Shown here: piece after piece, positions 9,246 to 16,815 of the stretch
How positions within the stretch are numbered: the stretch's first letter is position 1
Layout: every line of letters begins with the position of its first letter
Assembly (NCBI GenBank): GCA_963778385.1
Contig: CAVZUA010000033.1
Coordinates: forward strand, 186,001 to 250,000
Reading direction: 5' to 3'
DNA length: 64,000 bases
DNA from: DATARH01 sp963778385
GTDB lineage: Bacteria > Pseudomonadota > Alphaproteobacteria > ATCC43930 > CGMCC-115725
The notes under the pieces: generated by a model
Told to the model about the DNA's origin: nothing
The model's database searches: none
What the model saw: the letters and a program-made list of their open reading frames with translations, nothing else
Position numbers and translations under genes: made by a program

Positions 9246-9467
9246 TTACCAGCTCATGGTTAACGCGCCATTGCGCATGTCGAAGGCTTTGAGCCGCCTC
9301 AGAAAGCTCATCCCCAGTACCGACTGCTTGAGGCTTTCGACCACCACTGCAGGTACGCCGTCCACCTCAAGCTCGTCGAGGCGAATTTCACGGAGTTGCA
9401 CCGAGGCGGCACGAACCGTGCCGTTCGCGGTGTGCACTGTCTGATTGAAGGTCAATTGGCTCAGATC
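9246..9467 (-). pseudogene. C-terminal fragment of a retroviral-type (clan AA) aspartic protease
   Basis: From about 9467 to the TAA at 9246 the frame reads LSQLTFNQTVHTANGTVRAA, then VPAVVVESL and LGMSFLRRLKAFDMRNGALT. This is the C-terminal half of TIGR02281-like proteases, including the LLGMSFL-type signature. The upstream half with the catalytic DTGA motif is absent, because the frame upstream is unrelated low-complexity sequence. In an overlapping frame (9461-9616) a different helical peptide, MAQISRVLLQLGYIPLSG and on, ends at the same point, so two broken genes appear joined here. Confidence 0.6.
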
Positions 9468-9813
9468 GATCCGCCGGGAAACGGGTCGAGCACGTATTCC
9501 CGCGCCAGCAACTCGTCGATCTCGCTCATGCGATCGGCGACCCGCGCCAGCAACTCGTGCACACCGCTGAGCGGGATGTACCCCAGTTGCAGCAGGACCC
9601 GGCTGATCTGGGCCATCATCCAATGCTTTCGTGGCAGCTTTTCGGAGTGGCTTGATGCCACGCTTCCCCATTGCATGTGGTCAGCACGGAAGAAGACAGG
9701 CGGGGCCCGGCGCCAGTTTCGCCCCATTTTGTTTCAGCCCACATTTTTCGCCTCAGCCCACAACCCCGTTTTCCTATCGCAGGTTGCAGATAAAGTGTTT
9801 CGGGGCATCTGAT

Positions 9814-9843
9814 TTGATAATTTCAGCCAAAAAATTAATAAAT
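9814..9843 (+). repeat. Imperfect 30-bp direct repeat, copy B
   Basis: Second copy of the repeat at 8109-8138 (26/30 identical, same orientation). It lies just downstream of the 3' end of the AraC-type gene. See copy A. Confidence 0.6.
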
Positions 9844-9914
9844 TGGGCCGTCAAATTCACCGGAAGCGCGCCGGCTAAAGTGACAATCAAACCGGAGCGG
9901 TCCGCCGGGGCAGG

Positions 9915-10973
9915 TCAGCTAGGCTTTCCCTCGTTTGCCGCGAGCAGGTTTCTCGCGCGGCTGGGCGAGGTCCCGGTCCACCGTTTGAAGGCATGGTTAA
10001 ACGCCCCCGCCTCGGAATAACCCAGCAACCAGGCAATCTGCTGCAAGGCAATCTGCTCATCTTCGAGGTAACGAAGAGCAAGCCGATGTCGCAGCTCGTC
10101 CAGAACGTCACCAAAGCTGGTGCTCTCCTGAGCAAGATGCCGGCTGAGCGAGCGAGCGCTCATGCCAAGGTGTTTAGCGACGGCAGCAGCGTCTACCTTG
10201 CCGCTGGAAAGCACGCTGAGAAGGTGGTTCTCGACGAGCCCCCGCAGCCCCGATGCGCTGCTCCTCTCCGAGAGCAAATCGTCCGCATGGGCTTCCAGGA
10301 TCTGCAGCAGGTGACCGTCCCCAGAGATGATTGGCAGGTCCATGATCCTTTGCGGCAGGACCCAACTGTCCGCGACCTGACCGAACTCCACCGCGCACCG
10401 CAGGATGCGGTGGACCTCCCTAAGCTCGGAATTCCGGCCGTGGGAAAAGGTCATGCGTGACGGTGCAAAATCGCGATTGGTTAGCGTGCACAACACCCTG
10501 TTAAATGCCAGAGCGATGAGTTCGGAATGCTGCCGAACAGGCACGTTAAGCGCCCGAACGCGGCGGAACGTCAGGAGTGTCTCCTCTTTCTCTTGCGAGA
10601 TATCCAGGCGGACTTCTTCGTTCATCGTTGCAGCGTATCGCTGCAGGTACTCAAGGGCTTCGGTCACGGTTCCGGCTGACGCGATCAGATAGTAGAGGAG
10701 ACCGATATCTCTTAAGTCCATCTCCGCCGCGACGTGCAGCCCGAGCAACGGATCGTTGGTCTCGCTGGCAGCGAGTTCGAGGAACCGATGTTGAGACCCG
10801 ACCGACACGCCACCCGGGTCATCGGTCAGCCGACTGCGCGAAAGCTCAGCCTCCGACAAGAGCGGCTCGGCGTCGAACCCCTTCCTGTCCAGAAAGTAGA
10901 GGGTTTCGCGCGCGGCGACGCCGCGGGTCCACAGAAATGAATACTGCGAGATATCGCTTTGGGGGACACTCAT
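9915..10973 (-). CDS. AraC family transcriptional regulator with arabinose-binding-like N-terminal domain
   Basis: A 352-residue protein. Residues about 25-210 match the Arabinose_bd-type N-terminal domain of OruR/GliR-like regulators (LGLHVAAEMDLRDIGLLYYL, ALEYLQRYAATMNEE). Residues about 262-345 form the paired AraC helix-turn-helix: VAKHLGMSARSLSRHLAQE, then IAWLLGYSEAGAFNHAFKRW and TGTSPSRAR. It should act as an effector-responsive activator. The adjacent 10974-11450 stretch has no partner gene, so its target is unclear. It looks intact despite decayed neighbours. Confidence 0.9.
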   Translation of the reverse strand: MSVPQSDISQYSFLWTRGVAARETLYFLDRKGFDAEPLLSEAELSRSRLTDDPGGVSVGSQHRFLELAASETNDPLLGLHVAAEMDLRDIGLLYYLIASAGTVTEALEYLQRYAATMNEEVRLDISQEKEETLLTFRRVRALNVPVRQHSELIALAFNRVLCTLTNRDFAPSRMTFSHGRNSELREVHRILRCAVEFGQVADSWVLPQRIMDLPIISGDGHLLQILEAHADDLLSERSSASGLRGLVENHLLSVLSSGKVDAAAVAKHLGMSARSLSRHLAQESTSFGDVLDELRHRLALRYLEDEQIALQQIAWLLGYSEAGAFNHAFKRWTGTSPSRARNLLAANEGKPS

Positions 10974-11450
10974 GACAGCCGAACTCCTCGCGAAGAAACT
11001 TTGCGCAAAAAACGAAGATCAGATCCTGTCCCGGGACCGGCACGTCGAAAGGAGGATAGCACGGCAACCAAAATTTGTGGCCGAAATTATCAAGGACATT
11101 TGCGCTCGCGAACAACCGATAAATCCACGACGGTTACGGAGCCGCGCCAGGCCGGAAATCGACGACAGCCACAGGCCGGCCGCCGTTCAGGCTCGATGCC
11201 AGACCGTCTTGACGCTTGTTGCACTCAATCGCGCTGCAGGGAAACCTGATGGGGCCAGGATCGTGAAATTTCGGATGGCGTGAGACGCAGACGTACCGGC
11301 AGCATCAAAGACCGGGGCCGTGAGCCAGATAGTCGGATAAGGTGCCAGACGGGAAAATCGCCACTGTGATTTCGCGGGCTTCGCGGGTGGCATAGCCGGC
11401 CTCGCGAAATTTCCTTATAAGGAATTGGTTGACCCACCGCGTGAGGACCC
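10974..11450. other. Gene-poor stretch between the AraC gene and the small coiled-coil ORF
   Basis: Frames up to 103 residues exist on the plus strand from 10972, but they show no family resemblance and a skewed composition, so I call no gene. The AraC promoter should lie at its left end. No convincing terminator was seen. Confidence 0.4.
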
Positions 11451-11624
11451 ATGGCTGACGAACTCCCGGAGAACGTGACGCTTGATTGGATTGGCCGCCG
11501 CCTGATCGCGCTGCAAAGCGACGTGTTGGCAACGCGTGAAGATATCCGCACGGTCCACCTGCAGCTTCGCCGGATCGAGGATCGGATGGACCGCACCGAT
11601 GAGACACTGTTGCGGCTCTTGTAG
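11451..11624 (+). CDS. Small coiled-coil protein, interrupted by an in-frame TAG
   Basis: ATG at 11451 with GAGGA six nt upstream gives 57 residues beginning MADELPENVTLDWIGRRLIA, then a heptad-like VHLQLRRIEDRMDRTDETLL. The same frame continues after the TAG (11622-11624) for 20 residues with matching composition (HDFEKRLRSLERSDEDRR) to a TGA at 11685-11687. A CAG-to-TAG change of one base would explain this. Similar short helical proteins accompany rhizobial mobile DNA; function unknown. Confidence 0.5.
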   Translation: MADELPENVTLDWIGRRLIALQSDVLATREDIRTVHLQLRRIEDRMDRTDETLLRLL

Positions 11625-11813
11625 GGTGAGCACGACTTTGAGAAGCGCTTGCGCTCGCTGGAGCGATCGGACGAGGACAGGCGCTGAGTCATGCGGCTAC
11701 CGGGCGTGAGTTGCCATATGTTGCCGGTGTCATCGTCAGCAAAGTTACATCAGGGTCTTCAGCGAGCAGCCCGTCTTCATCTTCTGGCAAGTCAGGCGTG
11801 TATCCACGTCACA

Positions 11814-11819
11814 TATAAT
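11814..11819 (+). promoter_or_regulatory. Candidate -10 element (TATAAT) of the intact integrase gene
   Basis: A perfect TATAAT lies 70 nt upstream of the integrase ATG. No good -35 is found at 16-18 bp, so factor assistance or weak activity is likely. The predicted start of transcription falls inside the GACTAACGGAAA repeat copy at 11824-11840, making that repeat a plausible operator or Int site. Confidence 0.4.
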
Positions 11820-11823
11820 CCGT

Positions 11824-11840
11824 GACTAACGGAAAGTTTT
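11824..11840 (+). repeat. Single upstream copy of the integrase-flanking repeat
   Basis: GACTAACGGAAAGTTTT matches the two copies downstream of the integrase (GACTAACGGAAAATATT) at 15 of 17 positions in the same orientation. It sits 44 bp before the integrase start. Confidence 0.7.
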
Positions 11841-11883
11841 GCAACATTATCTCTGCTATCAGAGCAGGCGGCAGGATTTTGAG

Positions 11884-13008
11884 ATGGCATCGCTGCGCAA
11901 GCGCACCTGGACATCGGGCAGTGAGGTCAAGACGTCCTGGGTTGCCGACTACTTCGATCAGGCCGGCAAGCGGCACATCAAGACGTTTCGCACCAGGAAA
12001 GAGGCTGACGCCGAGCTGGTGCGTATCCGTGGCGAGGTCGCGCAGGGCGTCCACACGCCAGAGAATGCCAGTATCACGGTCGCCGAAGCGGCTGAGCTTT
12101 GGATGAAAACCGGCGAGTTGGAGAACCTGGAGCGCTCGACGCTGCGGGAGTACCGCAACCATGCCAAGCTGCATATCAATCCGCTCATCGGTGCGACAAA
12201 ACTTGCGCGGCTTTCGACCCCCGCCATTGAGGCGTTCCGCGATGAATTGCTGCGGACAAGGTCGCGGGCGATGGCGCGGAAGGTGCTGGCGAGCCTCAAG
12301 GGCATCATCAACGATGCGCAGCGCCGCGGGCTTGTCGCTCGCAATGCAGCGCAACCCGTTAAGGTGGATGCAAAGAAGCGCGAAAACGGCAAGCTTGTCG
12401 TTGGGCGCGATGTTCCGTCGAAGGATGAGGCGCAAGCAATCCTTGCCGCCGCATCGGGCCGGTGGCGTCCCTTCTTTGTCACGGCGATCTTTACCGGCAT
12501 GCGCGCCTCGGAACTGCGCGGCCTGACGTGGGATGATGTCGATTTCGGGCCTAATGTCGTGCGTGTCCGGCAACGCGCCAATTTGTGGGGCGAGATCGGT
12601 GCGCCAAAATCGGCGGCCGGCAATCGTGAAATTCCGATGTCGCCGATGGTGGTCACCGCGCTGCGGGAATGGAAGCTCGCCTGCCCAAAGGGTGATCTTC
12701 GACTGGTGTTCCCGAACGGCAATGGCAGGGTGGAAAGCCACGCCAATATCTGGAACCGGGGCTTCTCACCGCTACAGACCGAGGCCGGCATCGTCGATGA
12801 GGACGGCAAGCCGAAATACGGGCTTCACGCGCTGCGCCACTTCTTCGCGTCGTGGGCGATCGAACGCGGTTTTACGCCGAAGCGGGTGCAAGTGCTGCTC
12901 GGTCATTCCTCGATCCTGATGACGTTTGACCGCTACGGGCATCTCTTTCCGAGCCTCGAAGACGATCACGCCAAATTCGCGGCAGGCGAGGCGGCACTCG
13001 TCGGTTGA
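11884..13008 (+). CDS. Tyrosine recombinase/phage integrase, intact
   Basis: A 374-residue protein from the ATG at 11884, with AGGA about 9 nt upstream; a TTG further up is less likely. The N-terminal 60 residues match the AP2-like arm-binding domain (YFDQAGKRHIKTFRTRKEAD). A SAM-like core-binding domain follows (LERSTLREYRNHAKLHINPL). The catalytic domain holds all signatures: TGMRASELRGLTWDDVDF (Arg), GLHALRHFFASWAIERG (H-x-x-R), LLGHSSILMTFDRYGHL (His and nucleophilic Tyr). It should integrate and excise the island. The tRNA-Phe 3' fragment 210 bp downstream is its probable attachment site. Confidence 0.95.
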   Translation: MASLRKRTWTSGSEVKTSWVADYFDQAGKRHIKTFRTRKEADAELVRIRGEVAQGVHTPENASITVAEAAELWMKTGELENLERSTLREYRNHAKLHINPLIGATKLARLSTPAIEAFRDELLRTRSRAMARKVLASLKGIINDAQRRGLVARNAAQPVKVDAKKRENGKLVVGRDVPSKDEAQAILAAASGRWRPFFVTAIFTGMRASELRGLTWDDVDFGPNVVRVRQRANLWGEIGAPKSAAGNREIPMSPMVVTALREWKLACPKGDLRLVFPNGNGRVESHANIWNRGFSPLQTEAGIVDEDGKPKYGLHALRHFFASWAIERGFTPKRVQVLLGHSSILMTFDRYGHLFPSLEDDHAKFAAGEAALVG

Positions 13009-13023
13009 CTAACGGAAAATATT
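12999..13023 (+). repeat. 25-bp tandem repeat, first copy (3' end of integrase)
   Basis: CGTCGGTTGACTAACGGAAA plus ATATT. It begins inside the last codons of the integrase, includes its TGA stop, and is followed directly by a second copy with one mismatch (T to C). Confidence 0.9.
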
Positions 13024-13048
13024 CGTCGGCTGACTAACGGAAAATATT
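13024..13048 (+). repeat. 25-bp tandem repeat, second copy
   Basis: Directly abuts the first copy and differs at one base. With the 11824 copy it makes three sites flanking the integrase, consistent with arm-type binding sites for Int or Xis. Binding is inferred. Confidence 0.9.
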
Positions 13049-13217
13049 TGCTGCTGCCACGATGAGAAGCCGAAACGAGTTTATTTACAAGGACTTGGCA
13101 TGCTTGACGAAAAGTAGAACCGACAGTTGCGTTTCCTCTATTGTTGTTAATCAAAGGGATGCAATCTTGCGACAAGGCTGCAACAAATCTGCGATTCTCG
13201 GCGGAAATCCTAGACAA

Positions 13218-13270
13218 AACACGGACTGAAAATCCGTGTGTCGGTGGTTCGACTCCGCCCCTGGGCACCA
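13218..13270 (+). tRNA. 3' fragment of tRNA-Phe(GAA): probable right attachment site of the island
   Basis: The sequence holds an anticodon stem with loop CTGAAAA (13226-13232, anticodon GAA at 13228-13230), a variable region GTGTCGG, a T-arm GGTGGTTCGACTCCGCC and the acceptor end CCTGGGCACCA. This is the canonical 3' part of tRNA-Phe. The matching 5' half (it would need GCCCAGG plus a D-arm) is absent upstream, so it is not a functional tRNA. Integrases that use tRNA genes leave such a 3' duplicate at the far end. Its plus orientation puts the intact tRNA and the island to its left. Confidence 0.85.
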
Positions 13271-13500
13271 CACCTGTTCGACCTTATTGATATTCGTTTT
13301 TATTTTGCCTTTTTCGTCCCACTGGACGACCCGCCGCCGGGAAAAGCGGGACATTTTCGTTCCCGCCTGGCGCCTGCGGCTTCAGCAAATAGCCGCTTTC
13401 GGCGCGACCTCGTCAGGCGCGATGGTAGATGCAAGAGGCGGCTTTCCACCCATTGCGCGCATGCCAGGGTCGGCAGCGAAGTCTCCAGCTGGGCGCCGTC
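13271..13500. other. Spacer between island end and chromosomal genes
   Basis: No gene seen. It contains the 3' flank of the decarboxylase gene, and no clear terminator was identified. Confidence 0.3.
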
Positions 13501-14394
13501 TTATTCGTTCCCTCTAGTCTGATCGGCCGTTAGCTGCATTAACGGCTGCCCCAAGCGAATCTTCGCGCCTTCGCTTACACCAGCGGCACGGGTGATCCCT
13601 CGCGGCGCAAGTACAATGATCGTCGAACCATGCTCGAACCAGCCGATCTCCTCACCCTTGCCGAGCGGCGCCCGATAAGGAAGCTCGGTTGCTCCGCGGT
13701 AGCCGCTATTCATCAACAGGTCGAGGAAATGAAGCCGGATCCCGGCGACGAGGATCGCCGCCACCGCGACCAACGTAACGACTTCATTTGATCCTTGGAG
13801 CACCAAGCGGATCACTGCCCGCTCGTTTTGGCAATAAAGACCGGGAACACGCTTCAGCGCGGCGGGATTGACGTTCCACGTGTCGCCGGGAATGTAGCTC
13901 ACGTGCTCGACGGTGCAATCGTAAGGCGCGTGGAAGCGGTGATACATGCTCGGGGTCAGCCGCAGGGTTACGTACTGCCCGCCCCGATAACGCTCCACCA
14001 GCCCCGAATCCAGAACCAGATCGCCGAGCGTGTAGGAAGAGCCCTTCACCTGCATGAGCAGGCCGTCCTCGATCGCCCCGCAAGCGATGACGATCCCATC
14101 GCAGGGGCTGGTCATCACGCGCGAATTGTCATCGATGGGCCTCGCGCCGGGTTTGAGCTCGCGCGTAAAACAGGCGTGCAGGCTGGAAAAGCGATCGGTC
14201 CGTGCGTCAGTCAAATCGAGATCGGAGAACAGCCGCCAAACGGCGATCGAGGCGCTCGCTAAAAGCGGGTTTTCGATATGGCTGAACCAGCCCATCAGAC
14301 GCGTGGCGAATCGCCGAGGAATGCGATTCGACAGTAGAAAGTTCAGGCTCTCGGCCAGGCCCCCCAGTCCGCTCGGGCGCCACGCCACTGTCAT
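13501..14394 (-). CDS. psd: Phosphatidylserine decarboxylase
   Basis: A 297-residue membrane-associated enzyme that converts phosphatidylserine to phosphatidylethanolamine. Family marks: the FTRELKPGARPI segment, SPCDGIV, the HRFHAPYDC active-site region, and the self-cleavage site GWFEHGST. The cleavage motif is usually L-G-S-T; here the preceding residue is His, but the Gly-Ser bond needed to make the pyruvoyl group is intact. Length fits the longer E. coli type rather than the short proteobacterial type. It is divergent from the aminotransferase gene (35 bp between starts), and pmtA, the next enzyme of the route, lies 2.4 kb away. Confidence 0.93.
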   Translation of the reverse strand: MTVAWRPSGLGGLAESLNFLLSNRIPRRFATRLMGWFSHIENPLLASASIAVWRLFSDLDLTDARTDRFSSLHACFTRELKPGARPIDDNSRVMTSPCDGIVIACGAIEDGLLMQVKGSSYTLGDLVLDSGLVERYRGGQYVTLRLTPSMYHRFHAPYDCTVEHVSYIPGDTWNVNPAALKRVPGLYCQNERAVIRLVLQGSNEVVTLVAVAAILVAGIRLHFLDLLMNSGYRGATELPYRAPLGKGEEIGWFEHGSTIIVLAPRGITRAAGVSEGAKIRLGQPLMQLTADQTRGNE

Positions 14395-14429
14395 GTATTT
14401 ATCAAAATCGGCGCGTAAGCAGCGCAGTA

Positions 14430-16103
14430 ATGGACCCGATGATCTTCTCGTACCTCGCGGCGGGCGCTGCCGCCTTGAGCATCCCGGCGGTCAGACTGCG
14501 ATCGCGCTTGCAGCTTTCGCGGGCCAAGCATCCCTCGCTCGCCGGGCATGCGCGGATCGCGCGCCGGGTGGCGGCGCTTGTGCCGTTCTACCAATACGAC
14601 GACAGCCGTTTTTTCGCCGCCGACAATGCGCCGGATGAGGTTGTCGAGCGGCGGCGCGCCGATTTCGAGCGCCTCGCCGCGCTTTACCGGGCGAAATCTC
14701 CGCGCACGCTTGAACTGACCGCCGAGGTCACCAGCCTGATTTCCGATTTGCAGTTCACCGAAACCTACCGAGTGCCGTTCCAATTCAGCCGATACGTGCG
14801 TCGTCGCCTGCCGGTCGGGGCGTTTTTCGAGGCGACCAGCGACGTCAGGGCCACGGATCTGGACGGCAACGTCTTTTATGATTTGACCGGGTCCTACGGG
14901 GTCAACCTGTTTGGCCACGATTTCTATAAACGATGCATCGACCGGGCGAACGAGCGCGCGCGCGCCCTCGGCCCGATCCTCGGCCACTACCACCCGGTCG
15001 TCGCCGACAACGTCAAACGGCTGACGCAGATTTCTGGGATGGACGAGGTCTCGTTTCACATGTCCGGCACGGAAGCGGTCATGCAGGCCGTCCGGCTGGC
15101 GCGGTTCCATACGAGGCGCTCGCATCTGGTCCGGTTTTGCGGCGCTTATCACGGCTGGTGGGGCGACGTGCAGCCCGGGGTCGGCAACCCGGTACCGGCG
15201 CGCGACACCTATACGTTGAAGGAGATGTCCGAGAATTCGCTGCGCGTTCTCCGCACCCGCAAGGACATCGCCTGCGTCTTGGTCAACCCGTTGCAGGCGT
15301 TGCACCCGAACCAGAATGCGCCGGGAGACTCGACCCTCATCGACAGCGGCCGTAACGCCAATTTCGACCGTGCCGCTTACGCCGCATGGCTGAGGCAACT
15401 GCGCCAGGTCTGCGATGAACGCGGCATCGTGTTGATCTTTGACGAGGTTTTTGTCGGCTTTCGCCTCGCGTCCGGCGGCGCGCAAGAGTATTTCCGGGTC
15501 AAGCCCGACATGGTCACCTACGGCAAGACGCTGGGCGGCGGCCTCCCGGTGGGCGCGGTCTGTGGACGCCGCGCGGTCATGAAGCGCTTTCGCGAGGATC
15601 GGCCGGCCGATATCTGCTTTGCCCGGGGCACGTTCAACTCGCACCCCTATGTCATGGCGGCGATGAACGAGTTTCTGCGCTCGCTCGACGAGCCGGAGAC
15701 CATCGTGCTGTACGACGATCTCGATGCGACATGGAATCGGCGAGCGGCTTCCCTCAATCAGCGCTTTCAGGCTGCCGATCTGCCGGTGCAGGTGGCCAAT
15801 TTCTCGTCGATCTGGCTGGTCTATTACTCGCGGCCGTCCGCCTATAACTGGATGTTCCAGTATTACCTCCGCGAAGCGGGGCTGGCGCTGAGTTGGGTCG
15901 GCACGGGACGGCTGATCTTCAGCCTGAACTACACCGAGGCGGATTTCGCCGCGGTCGCGGACCGCTTTGTCGCGGCGGCCGAAGCGATGCAGCGCGCCGG
16001 ATGGTGGTGGGGCGACGCGGCGGCGACGAACAAGCAAATCCGGCGACGACTGCTGGGCGAGACCATTGTGCACGCGCTTTCGCCGCGCCGAAATCCGCAT
16101 TAG
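14430..16103 (+). CDS. Class III PLP-dependent aminotransferase (glutamate-1-semialdehyde aminomutase-like) with N-terminal hydrophobic segment
   Basis: A 557-residue protein, about 120 residues longer than HemL because of an N-terminal extension with a hydrophobic start (IFSYLAAGAAALSIPAV) that may anchor it to the membrane. The PLP fold is complete: SGTEAVMQAVRLAR, AYHGWWGD, IFDEVFVGFR (Asp 338 binds the pyridine) and TYGKTLGGGLPVG (Lys 366 forms the Schiff base). The substrate is unknown. Position between psd, a DUF962-like membrane gene and pmtA suggests an amino-lipid or lipid head-group role instead of haem synthesis. The minus-strand shadow of nearly equal length is not a gene. Confidence 0.88.
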   Translation: MDPMIFSYLAAGAAALSIPAVRLRSRLQLSRAKHPSLAGHARIARRVAALVPFYQYDDSRFFAADNAPDEVVERRRADFERLAALYRAKSPRTLELTAEVTSLISDLQFTETYRVPFQFSRYVRRRLPVGAFFEATSDVRATDLDGNVFYDLTGSYGVNLFGHDFYKRCIDRANERARALGPILGHYHPVVADNVKRLTQISGMDEVSFHMSGTEAVMQAVRLARFHTRRSHLVRFCGAYHGWWGDVQPGVGNPVPARDTYTLKEMSENSLRVLRTRKDIACVLVNPLQALHPNQNAPGDSTLIDSGRNANFDRAAYAAWLRQLRQVCDERGIVLIFDEVFVGFRLASGGAQEYFRVKPDMVTYGKTLGGGLPVGAVCGRRAVMKRFREDRPADICFARGTFNSHPYVMAAMNEFLRSLDEPETIVLYDDLDATWNRRAASLNQRFQAADLPVQVANFSSIWLVYYSRPSAYNWMFQYYLREAGLALSWVGTGRLIFSLNYTEADFAAVADRFVAAAEAMQRAGWWWGDAAATNKQIRRRLLGETIVHALSPRRNPH

Positions 16104-16132
16104 CTGAGGCGCGCCAACCCGGTGGAGGGCTT

Positions 16133-16747
16133 TCAGCCGAAATGGTCGGCTGTCAGCGGTTCGTCGTCGTCCCGGCGCAGCAGGTGGATCGGCGACATGT
16201 AGTAAAGCCGGATGTCATGAAACGGGTCGGTCAGGATTTTTGTTGCCCAGACCAGCCCGGTTTGCACGCTTTGAGTGAAAAACAGCTGCACCGAGCGGAA
16301 GATGAGCCCGCTCACCCCCAGGAGCAGCCAGAGCATCCCGGTATGGCGGACGAAATCGATCGCGCCATCGTACGGATTCGCCAGTCCTAGCAGCCGCGGA
16401 TCCAGATAAAGCACGAGCGGCGACGCGGCCCAGATCGACATCAGCACGACCTTGCGGCGCAGATTGTAGCCGACCTTGATTTCTTCCTTGTATTCATGCG
16501 TGGCCTGGTTGATCGCGTCGTAGCCTTTCGGTTCGAAGAAGAAGTGGCCGATCTGTCGACTTGTCATCGAAATCGTCCAGCCGACGATCGCCGCCATCCA
16601 CGGCGCCCAGAAAACCAGCAGGTAGGCACATATGAAGCTGGTCGCGCTCAACAAATGCAGGGACTGATTTACCAGGCTGTGATGATAGTACCGGTGATCA
16701 TCCCAGCGCTGCTCTCTGAGCGTCTCTCGGAAACCAGGCAATGACAT
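16133..16747 (-). CDS. Small polytopic membrane protein, DUF962/Mpo1-like
   Basis: 204 residues from the ATG at 16747; the frame runs further upstream, but those residues lie in another composition. Features: RYYHHSLVNQSLHLLSA, a His/Asn-rich motif before the first membrane helix, helices at about 36-55 and 57-72, a SRQIGHFFFEPKG loop, then two more hydrophobic stretches (VLMSIWAASPLVLYL, GMLWLLLGVSGLIF). The H-x-x-x-N-x-x-x-H arrangement recalls DUF962/Mpo1 proteins, which in yeast are dioxygenases of 2-hydroxy fatty acids. The family call is moderate. Convergent with the aminotransferase gene and 68 bp downstream of pmtA in the same direction. Confidence 0.6.
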   Translation of the reverse strand: MSLPGFRETLREQRWDDHRYYHHSLVNQSLHLLSATSFICAYLLVFWAPWMAAIVGWTISMTSRQIGHFFFEPKGYDAINQATHEYKEEIKVGYNLRRKVVLMSIWAASPLVLYLDPRLLGLANPYDGAIDFVRHTGMLWLLLGVSGLIFRSVQLFFTQSVQTGLVWATKILTDPFHDIRLYYMSPIHLLRRDDDEPLTADHFG

Positions 16748-16815
16748 CTCCCCTGTTTTGCGATTGGTTGCGGCGGGCTCGGACAACGATGGGACTAGCG
16801 AACCAACCGAAGGTT

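Noticed and set aside
10972..11283. 103-residue plus-strand ORF next to the AraC gene
   Set aside because: No family resemblance, no good ribosome site, and composition unlike the neighbouring real genes.
11622..11624. TAG as a pyrrolysine codon
   Set aside because: No Pyl context is expected in this kind of organism; a CAG-to-TAG substitution is simpler.
13218..13270. Functional tRNA-Phe gene
   Set aside because: The 5' acceptor strand and D-arm are missing upstream, so only a 3' fragment exists.
14391..16100. 569-residue minus-strand frame
   Set aside because: Exact antisense of the class III aminotransferase; His/Arg/Asp-rich composition typical of GC-rich shadows.
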